A stretch of DNA of 36,210 nucleotides from Candidatus Cybelea septentrionalis (GTDB lineage: Bacteria > Vulcanimicrobiota > Vulcanimicrobiia > Vulcanimicrobiales > Vulcanimicrobiaceae), in NCBI GenBank assembly GCA_003158175.1, contig PMHJ01000007.1, positions 18,517 to 54,726 of the forward strand, written 5' to 3'. Position 1 is the stretch's first letter, and each line of letters starts with the position of its first letter. Below are positions 30,675 to 36,210 of this stretch, piece after piece. The notes beneath the pieces were generated by a model. That model did not search any database and was not told where the DNA came from. It saw nothing but the letters and a program-made list of their open reading frames with translations. The position numbers and the translations under genes are program-made.

Positions 30675-31639
30675 CGCGCGTTCACGTTACCGGCGCGGCC
30701 GGTTATGCCGCGGCCGAGGCAATCCGTTTGCTGCACGCGCATCCCTTCGTCGAAGTCGGCGTGCTGGAGAGCCGCAGTCACGCGGGAGAAGAGCTTGCCG
30801 ATCACTTTCCGCTCTTGCGAAGCACGCCGTACCGGTTTGCGCCGCCGGGCAGCGTCGCCGCAACCCTACGCCCGAGCGACGTGGTGATAACTGCCGCAGG
30901 CGACGAAGAATCCCGCGCGATCGTTCCCGTGCTGCTCGCGCGGGGCGCACGCGTGATCGACCTCTCGGCCGCCTACCGTACCGCCGACGATGCAGCGTAC
31001 GGATTGAGCGAGTGGCAGCGCGACGCGATCGCCGGCGCGCAGCTCGTCGCCAATCCGGGCTGCTATCCCACGGCCGCACTGCTCGCGCTCTTGCCGCTGC
31101 GTTCGGCCGGCGCGCCGCGGCACGTCGTCGTCGACGCGAAAAGCGGGATCACCGGTGCCGGACGGACGCCGCAGGCGGGGTCGCTCTTCGCCGAGGTCAG
31201 CGGCGAAATTCGCGCGTACGGTTTGACCGGGCATCGCCATCAAGCGGAGATGGAACGCTATCTGCGTGTCGGCGGCATCGCTGCTAGCGTGACATTTACG
31301 CCGCACGTCGTGCCGATCGCGCGCGGCATGTTGGTCGATGCCTACGCGATCTTCGACGAGCCGCTAGATGAGGACGCCATCGAGACGGCCTTTCGCCGAG
31401 CCTACGCGAGCAGTCCGTTCGTGCGCATGCTCGGCGGTGCGCGAGCCCCCAGCATCGCGGCGGTCGCCGGAACCAACGACGCCGAGATTCGCGTCGACGT
31501 CGCGGGAGCGGTCGTGCGCGTCATTTGCGTGATCGACAATCTTGGTAAGGGCGCGGCCGGACAAGCCGTCCAAAACCTCAACCTCATGCTCGGATTTCCC
31601 GAAGAGAGCGGATTGAATGATCGCGTCGTCGTCGCTTGA
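30671..31639 (+). CDS. argC: N-acetyl-gamma-glutamyl-phosphate reductase
   Basis: ArgC reduces N-acetylglutamyl phosphate to the semialdehyde using NADPH. A Rossmann start, VTGAAGYAAAEAIRLLHAHP, is followed by VIDLSAAYRT, the catalytic Cys in LVANPGCYPTAALLALLPL, DAKSGITGAGRTP, and the His-bearing TGHRHQAEMERYL. The 322-residue length is on the short side of the family (about 340). The GTG start overlaps the argH stop, and the 3' end overlaps argJ by 23 bases. Confidence 0.94.
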   Translation: MTRVHVTGAAGYAAAEAIRLLHAHPFVEVGVLESRSHAGEELADHFPLLRSTPYRFAPPGSVAATLRPSDVVITAAGDEESRAIVPVLLARGARVIDLSAAYRTADDAAYGLSEWQRDAIAGAQLVANPGCYPTAALLALLPLRSAGAPRHVVVDAKSGITGAGRTPQAGSLFAEVSGEIRAYGLTGHRHQAEMERYLRVGGIAASVTFTPHVVPIARGMLVDAYAIFDEPLDEDAIETAFRRAYASSPFVRMLGGARAPSIAAVAGTNDAEIRVDVAGAVVRVICVIDNLGKGAAGQAVQNLNLMLGFPEESGLNDRVVVA

Positions 31640-32831
31640 GCTAATCGCGCTGCGCGGCGGGTTGGGAGCCGTTCCCGGCGTGCGCTTGGCGGGAGTGCAC
31701 GCGGGGATCAAACCACGCAAACGCGACTTGGCGCTGATTGTCTTCGACACGCCGCAGAGCTGCGCGTCGGTCGTGACGACCAACGAGATCAAGGCGGCGC
31801 CGTTGCTGGTAAGCGCGGCGCACTTACGGGAGTCTCCGACGATGCGCGCGGTGGTCTGCAACTCGGGCTGCGCGAATGCCTGTACCGGCGAGCGAGGGGA
31901 GCACGACGCTCGCGCCACCGCACGGCAAGCCGCGACGCTGCTCGACTTCAGTCCTGCGCAGGTGATCGTCGCGTCAACCGGCGTGATCGGGATCGCGCTC
32001 GCCGTCGATCGCGTGCAGCGCGGATTGGAACGCGCCGTCGCACAGCTCGATTCGGGAGCGAAGGCGGCCTTCGATGCGGCCGAAGCGATCATGACGACGG
32101 ATCGGGTGCCCAAACTCGCCGCGTACGCCTTTTACCATCAAGATCGCAAGTACGTCGTCGGAGGAATTGCCAAAGGCTCGGGCATGATCGCTCCCAATAT
32201 GGCCACGATGCTCGCCTTTATCGCTACCGATTTTCCGCTCTCGACCGCGGCGCTCGCTCACGCGCTTGGCGCTGCAAACGACGACAGCTTCAACATGATT
32301 TCCGTCGACGGCGACATGTCGACCAACGATGCGGTCTACGCATTCGCACCCACTCGGCCAGATCGGGCCGAAGTTCCCGCAGCCTTCGAGGGCGCGTTCA
32401 ATGCAGTCGCGCTCGATTTGGCCAAGGCGATGGTCGCCGACGGCGAAGGCGCGACGAAGAGGCTGGAAGTGCGCGTGACGCAAGCGCGCGACGTCGAACA
32501 GGCGCGCTCGATCGCGCGCGCGATCATCAATAGCAACCTGGTGAAGACCGCGCTCTATGGAGAGGATCCGAACTGGGGGCGTATCATCGCGGCGGCCGGC
32601 GCGGCGCGCGCGCAGCTGGATCCGCAGCGCTGGTCGCTCTTCGCAAATGGTAAGCCATGGGTCGGCGTGGGCGGCATCGAGCTGCTTTCGGAAGCCGAAG
32701 CGCACCGCGAGCTCGAGCCGGAGACTGTTTTGGTAGAGTTGCGCCTCGGCTTGGGGCAGGCGCGAGCGACTGGCTGGGGCTGCGACCTATCGCGCGATTA
32801 CGTGCGCATAAACGCAAACTATCGCACGTGA
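31617..32831 (+). CDS. argJ: Bifunctional ornithine acetyltransferase / acetylglutamate synthase
   Basis: ArgJ moves the acetyl group from acetylornithine to glutamate, which makes the pathway cyclic; many members also make acetylglutamate from acetyl-CoA. The proenzyme cleaves itself before a conserved Thr, here Thr197 in PNMATMLAF, to give two subunits. Other landmarks are CNSGCANACTG, VASTGVIG, GIAKGSGMI, FNMISVDGDMSTND, and NSNLVKTALYGEDPNWGRI with the final DLSRDYVRINANYRT. The 404-residue length is typical. No argA or argE is seen nearby, consistent with ArgJ covering both roles. Whether it is mono- or bifunctional cannot be told from motifs alone. Confidence 0.94.
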   Translation: MIASSSLELIALRGGLGAVPGVRLAGVHAGIKPRKRDLALIVFDTPQSCASVVTTNEIKAAPLLVSAAHLRESPTMRAVVCNSGCANACTGERGEHDARATARQAATLLDFSPAQVIVASTGVIGIALAVDRVQRGLERAVAQLDSGAKAAFDAAEAIMTTDRVPKLAAYAFYHQDRKYVVGGIAKGSGMIAPNMATMLAFIATDFPLSTAALAHALGAANDDSFNMISVDGDMSTNDAVYAFAPTRPDRAEVPAAFEGAFNAVALDLAKAMVADGEGATKRLEVRVTQARDVEQARSIARAIINSNLVKTALYGEDPNWGRIIAAAGAARAQLDPQRWSLFANGKPWVGVGGIELLSEAEAHRELEPETVLVELRLGLGQARATGWGCDLSRDYVRINANYRT

Positions 32832-34096
32832 CGCTGCTCGATACGTACAAACGTGCGCCGCTCACGATCGTCGCCGGCGAAGGCTGCGAGCTGATCGACG
32901 ACCGGGGGCGCCGCTACCTCGATTGCATCGGCGGCATTGCGGTCTGCGCGCTGGGCCACGCGCACCCGGCGATCGCGCAAGCGATTGCGGCACAGGCGCA
33001 AACGCTCGTGCACGCCAGCAACCTCTATCATCACGAACCGTCGGAAAGACTTTCGCGCGAGCTCGTCGCGCGCTCCGCGATGAGCGCGGTCTTCTTTTGT
33101 AACTCGGGAACCGAAGCCAACGAAGCGGCGATTAAGCTCGCGCGAAAATGGGCCTATCGGCGTGGGCAACGCGAGCGCAGCACGATTCTGGCCTGCAGCG
33201 GTTCCTTTCACGGGCGCACGTTCGGGTCGCTTGCGGCGACGGATAATCCCGCGTACTGGGAGGGCTTCGCGCCGCTTCCCGGCGGCTTTGCATTTACGCC
33301 ATTCAACGATGCAGATGCGCTGGAGGACGCGATCGGCGCACGTGTGGCGGCCTTCATCGTCGAGCCCGTGCAAGGCGAGAGCGGCGTGAACTGTGCGACG
33401 CCCGAGTTCCTACAGAGCGCGCGCCTGCTCTGCGACGACCGCGGCGCGCTCTTGATCTTCGACGAAGTCCAATGCGGAATGGGACGAACGGGAAGCCTGT
33501 TTGCTTTCGAGCAGTTCGGCGTGCGGCCGGACGTCGTAACGCTAGCCAAGGCTCTGGCGAACGGCCTGCCGATCGGTGCGATGCTCGCAAATGAGCGGGC
33601 CGCCGGCGGATTCGGGCCGGGTGACCACGGCTCTACCTTTGGCGGGTCGCCGGTCCCGTGCGCCGCGGCGCTGGCGCACTTGCGAATTCGCGACGAGCTT
33701 GATTTGGACGCCCGCGTCCGGGAGCGGTCGGCGCAGCTCTTCGAAGGCCTCGCCGATCTGGCGCGTTCTCGGCCGGAGATTCTTGGAGAGCCGCGCGGAA
33801 TGGGGCTGCTCATCGGGCTAGCCGTGCAGGCGCCATATGACTCCGGGGCGATCGTTGCAGCGGCACGAGAGTGCGGTCTTTTGATTGGAAGCGCCGGCGG
33901 AAATAGCGTGCGCTTCGCGCCGCCGTTGATCATCTCGGAAGAGGAGGTGTCGCGCGCCGTATCGCTGCTCGGGATGTCCTTCGACTGCGCTCAGGATGAC
34001 GGCTCAGGACGACAGACCTTAGCGCCTGCGCGAAGCGCAGTCCCGAGCGAGGCGCGAAGCGCCGAGTCGAAGGGTCGGAATGACCGTTCAGGTTAA
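32828..34096 (+). CDS. argD: Acetylornithine aminotransferase with repeat-encoded tail
   Basis: A class III PLP-dependent aminotransferase that converts acetylglutamate semialdehyde to acetylornithine. Landmarks: YLDCIGGIAVCALGHAHP, FFCNSGTEANEAAIKLARKW, FHGRTFGSLAATDN, FIVEPVQGESGV, LLIFDEVQCGMGRTGSLFAF, and the PLP-lysine segment VVTLAKALANGLPIGAML. The GTG start overlaps argJ by four bases. The family sequence ends near residue 383; the last 39 residues (from SFDCAQDDGSG) are the translation of a dispersed repeat (33976-34094), which extends the protein beyond its usual C-terminus. The active site is unaffected. It is the last gene of the arg operon, and a terminator follows about 110 bases on. 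Confidence 0.94.
   Translation: MTLLDTYKRAPLTIVAGEGCELIDDRGRRYLDCIGGIAVCALGHAHPAIAQAIAAQAQTLVHASNLYHHEPSERLSRELVARSAMSAVFFCNSGTEANEAAIKLARKWAYRRGQRERSTILACSGSFHGRTFGSLAATDNPAYWEGFAPLPGGFAFTPFNDADALEDAIGARVAAFIVEPVQGESGVNCATPEFLQSARLLCDDRGALLIFDEVQCGMGRTGSLFAFEQFGVRPDVVTLAKALANGLPIGAMLANERAAGGFGPGDHGSTFGGSPVPCAAALAHLRIRDELDLDARVRERSAQLFEGLADLARSRPEILGEPRGMGLLIGLAVQAPYDSGAIVAAARECGLLIGSAGGNSVRFAPPLIISEEEVSRAVSLLGMSFDCAQDDGSGRQTLAPARSAVPSEARSAESKGRNDRSG
33976..34094 (+). repeat. Dispersed repeat with inverted ends at argD 3' end
   Basis: The element is bounded by inverted arms CCTTCGACT (33978-33986) and AGTCGAAGG (34065-34073) and contains CAGGATGAC / CAGGACGAC units like those of the repeat in purA. 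An internal GCGCGAAGCGC-type motif recurs twice. It is read as the C-terminal tail of ArgD. Confidence 0.7.
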
Positions 34097-34204
34097 ATTC
34101 AGGTTGAAGGGCGAAGATGGTTTAACTCGAACCGATTCGTGGTAACCATTACGTCGTAAGTGAAAGGCTCAGTCCATTGCACTAGCTTACGTAGAACGCA
34201 AGAA

Positions 34205-34243
34205 CAATCGGGGCTCGCTGCGCGGGCCTCGATTGCTTTTATT
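34205..34243 (+). terminator. Intrinsic terminator after the arg operon
   Basis: A 14-bp stem (arms 34205-34218 and 34222-34235, CAATCGGGGCTCGC with its near-exact complement, two G-T pairs) closes a three-base loop and is followed by CTTTTATT. It lies 109 bases after the argD stop and before the next gene. Confidence 0.85.
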
Positions 34244-34319
34244 GGCAAGGCATGCTGGGCGAAGGGAAGCCGTTGGACGGCCGAGAGGTTGCCGGCGACC
34301 AAAAGGACAAGGTTCGCGC

Positions 34320-34961
34320 GTGCATGATGTAACCGAAGCGCTGCGGCTGCCGTCGCCGGCGCCGCGCCCGCAGTCGCTTGCGTTCGACGGTGATAAACTC
34401 TGGATGGGATCGATCGATACGAGTCGCCTCTATGCGCTCGATCCGCGCCAATGGACCGTTATCGAAGAGGAGAAGACGCCGGGCAAGCCGTGGGGTATGA
34501 CGGTGGTCGGCGACGAGATACGAGTTATCTGCGGCGAAGGCGAGGAAGACGATCGCATCATTCGACGTTTCGTTCCCGGGCACGGTTTCAAAACGCAGCA
34601 CGCGATCGAATGTCCCGACAAAACCGGTTCGCAGCTCAGTTACGACGGAACGTGGCTCTACGTCAGTCAGTGGTACAATCGCCGGATTCTCGGCCTCGAC
34701 GAACAGGGAAACGTCGTGCGCGAGATCGATCTGCCGCGCGGCATCTGCGGTCAGTGTTACGTGGACGGAAACTTCTTTGTCGTGACGACCGACGATGAAG
34801 AGAGCGATGAGTATTTCCTGGGGAAGATCGGTGGCGACGGGACCGGCGCGTTTACGGACCTCGCCCGCATTCCATTCGCGGCTCGTGCGCTCGCCTACGA
34901 TGGCGCGCGATTCTGGACCAACCATCGGGAAGCCAACGAAATCGTCGCTTTCGAGATGTAG
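34320..34961 (+). CDS. Cytoplasmic propeller-like protein of unknown function
   Basis: A 213-residue protein without a signal peptide. It has repeated short blades with the pattern 'la.dG..LW....': SLAFDGDKLWMGSIDTSRLYALD, GMTVVGDEIRVICGEGEED, LSYDGTWLYVSQWYNRRILGLD, CYVDGNFFVVTTDD, and ALAYDGARFWTNHREANEIV. This resembles a small beta-propeller or half of one. I do not recognise a specific family. GTG at 34320 is the chosen start, with AAGGACAAGG upstream; earlier in-frame codons lie within the arg operon terminator. A GloVer-repeat lipoprotein gene follows 15 bases after the stop, likely co-transcribed. Confidence 0.75.
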   Translation: MHDVTEALRLPSPAPRPQSLAFDGDKLWMGSIDTSRLYALDPRQWTVIEEEKTPGKPWGMTVVGDEIRVICGEGEEDDRIIRRFVPGHGFKTQHAIECPDKTGSQLSYDGTWLYVSQWYNRRILGLDEQGNVVREIDLPRGICGQCYVDGNFFVVTTDDEESDEYFLGKIGGDGTGAFTDLARIPFAARALAYDGARFWTNHREANEIVAFEM

Positions 34962-34976
34962 AAGGGGCTCCTATTC

Positions 34977-36146
34977 ATGCGTTCGATCGCCGCAATCGTT
35001 TCTAGCGCATTTCTCGCGAGTTGTGCACGCGGCACGAACCCGTACGCGCCGCTTGCTCCGTCAGTGGTGCAGCACGCCACCGGTTACGCGCTGCTCTACA
35101 GTTTCAAGTCGGGTGAGGACGCCGGCTATCCCTACGCTAGCCTGACACCGTTGAACGGCACGCTGTACGGCACGACCTACGGCGGCGGTGGCGGCTACGA
35201 GTGGGGAACGGTTTTCAAAATCAGCACGACCGGCGAGGAGCACGTGCTGTATCGGTTCAAGGCCGGGACGAAGGACGGCGCGCATCCATTTGCGGGGTTG
35301 GTCGCCGTCAACGGCACCCTCTACGGAACGACCTATCAAGGCGGCGCGAACGGAGCCGGTACGGTCTTTTCGGTCAACGCATCCGGCGTGGAGCACTTGC
35401 TGTACAGTTTTAAGGGCGGCAAGGATGGTCAATATCCATATTCGCGGCTCCTCGATGTGAACGGCACGCTCTACGGAACGGCGTACCAAGGCGGGGTCAG
35501 TCCGGGCTGGGGGGTCGTCTTTAAAGTCAGCACGGCCGGCGACGAGCACGTGATCTATAGCTTCAAAGCCGGCAACGATGGCGCCCATCCCTACGCCGGT
35601 TTGATCGCCGTGAAAGGTATGCTCTATGGAACGACCTATCAAGGCGGCGCGAGCGGCGCAGGCACCGTCTTTCGAGTGAGCCCGTCGGGCGACGAGAGGG
35701 TGATCTACAGCTTCAAAGGCGCCTCGGACGGTCAGTATCCGTACGCGCGATTGCTCGACGTCAAAGGCACGCTCTACGGAACGACGTACTCAGGCGGCGC
35801 TGCACTGGGTTGGGGAGTTATCTTCAAAGTAAGCACGTCGGGCAAAGAGGACGTACTTTACCGATTCAAAGCCAACGCCGACGGCGCGCATCCATACTAT
35901 GCAGGGCTCATCGAGCAAAACGGCACGCTCTACGGAACGACGTATCAAGGCGGCGCGAAGGGCGCGGGAACGCTCTTCTCGGAGAAGCCGTCCGGCGGCA
36001 ACGATCACGTGATTTACAGTTTTAAGGCCGGCACTGACGGTCAGTACCCGTACGCCGGCTTGATCGCGCTCGACGGTGCGGTATACGGAACGACCTACCA
36101 AGGCGGCGCAAGCAACGCGGGGACGGTTTTCAAACTATCGCTCTAA
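34977..36146 (+). CDS. GloVer-repeat lipoprotein
   Basis: A 389-residue predicted lipoprotein (signal MRSIAAIVSSAFLASC, lipobox LASC) built of seven tandem repeats of about 48 residues. Each has YSFKxGxDGxxPYAxL, NGTLYGTTYQGG and GxGTVFKVS, the pattern of 'choice-of-anchor tandem repeat GloVer' proteins, presumed seven-bladed propellers. From the second unit the repeats alternate between two forms: one with DGAHP, the other with DGQYP, so the gene grew by duplication of a two-repeat unit. AAGGGG lies before the ATG. Function unknown; surface-exposed by prediction. Confidence 0.87.
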   Translation: MRSIAAIVSSAFLASCARGTNPYAPLAPSVVQHATGYALLYSFKSGEDAGYPYASLTPLNGTLYGTTYGGGGGYEWGTVFKISTTGEEHVLYRFKAGTKDGAHPFAGLVAVNGTLYGTTYQGGANGAGTVFSVNASGVEHLLYSFKGGKDGQYPYSRLLDVNGTLYGTAYQGGVSPGWGVVFKVSTAGDEHVIYSFKAGNDGAHPYAGLIAVKGMLYGTTYQGGASGAGTVFRVSPSGDERVIYSFKGASDGQYPYARLLDVKGTLYGTTYSGGAALGWGVIFKVSTSGKEDVLYRFKANADGAHPYYAGLIEQNGTLYGTTYQGGAKGAGTLFSEKPSGGNDHVIYSFKAGTDGQYPYAGLIALDGAVYGTTYQGGASNAGTVFKLSL

Positions 36147-36161
36147 TCCGCCTTCGATAAG

Positions 36162-36210
36162 ATGCGCTTCTTTCTCGCCCCGGTCTTCGCATGTGCGATC
36201 TTTTTTGGCG
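36162..36210 (+). CDS. Start of a further exported protein (partial)
   Basis: An ATG 15 bases after the GloVer gene opens a frame reading MRFFLAPVFACAIFFG up to the window edge, which looks like a signal peptide. The rest is outside the window, so nothing more can be said. Confidence 0.4.
   Translation, partial: MRFFLAPVFACAIFFG

Noticed and set aside
34099..34204. tRNA or riboswitch between argD and the next gene
   Set aside because: No cloverleaf or known aptamer core could be drawn; only the operon terminator at 34205-34243 is convincing.

Overview
This is a GC-rich, gene-dense bacterial chromosome fragment. The cell type is diderm: there are many lipoproteins with a lipobox and a DUF5916-type outer-membrane barrel. 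The mix of secreted lipoproteins (Vgb-like and NHL-like propellers, HAF and GloVer repeat proteins, a glycine-rich protein, a sedolisin), flagellar FliJ/FlbD/FliO and a compact arg operon resembles soil lineages such as Candidatus Eremiobacterota (WPS-2). That placement is inference from gene content; there is no rRNA here to test it. I saw no tRNA, rRNA, CRISPR array or insertion sequence.

Region 1 (1-6.4 kb) is housekeeping. It holds recX, a PhoB-type response regulator with a sensorless histidine kinase, a small PD-(D/E)XK-like protein, a phosphoribosyltransferase (hpt-like), a GH125 mannosidase, purA, and a flagellar trio (fliJ, flbD, fliO). A dispersed repeat with core CTTCGACCCTTCGrCAAGCTCAGGG has been built into the purA reading frame and into the 3' end of fliJ. 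A related repeat forms the 3' end of argD.

Region 2 (6.3-12.8 kb) is the most unusual part. A Vgb-like lipoprotein diverges from an operon made of a BlaI-family repressor, a BlaR1/M56 membrane protease whose extracytoplasmic sensor is a pentapeptide-repeat domain, a secreted pentapeptide-repeat protein with the same two-module CxxC-capped layout, and a DUF5916 outer-membrane barrel. Two copies of the palindrome ACTAA-N4-TTAGT bracket the predicted blaI promoter. I read this as a candidate envelope-sensing system that has not, to my knowledge, been described.

Region 3 (12.8-25.7 kb) is an accessory island, mostly secreted or membrane proteins: a cupin gene broken by one in-frame TGA, a 51-residue membrane protein, a five-helix membrane protein, a HAF lipoprotein, an RraB-like protein, four further lipoproteins, a TonB-C domain protein, a frameshifted YcxB-like gene, a DUF899 protein, a glycine-rich lipoprotein with an ALK/LTK-like signature, and two unknown secreted proteins.

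Region 4 (25.7-34.3 kb) is arginine biosynthesis. argB diverges from argF-argR-argG-argH-argC-argJ-argD, whose genes overlap or abut, and an ARG-box-like palindrome lies between the two start codons. With ArgJ recycling acetyl groups, the set covers glutamate to arginine apart from carbamoyl phosphate synthesis. A strong terminator follows argD. Region 5 (34.3 kb to the end) holds a cytoplasmic propeller-like protein, a GloVer-repeat lipoprotein and the start of another exported protein.
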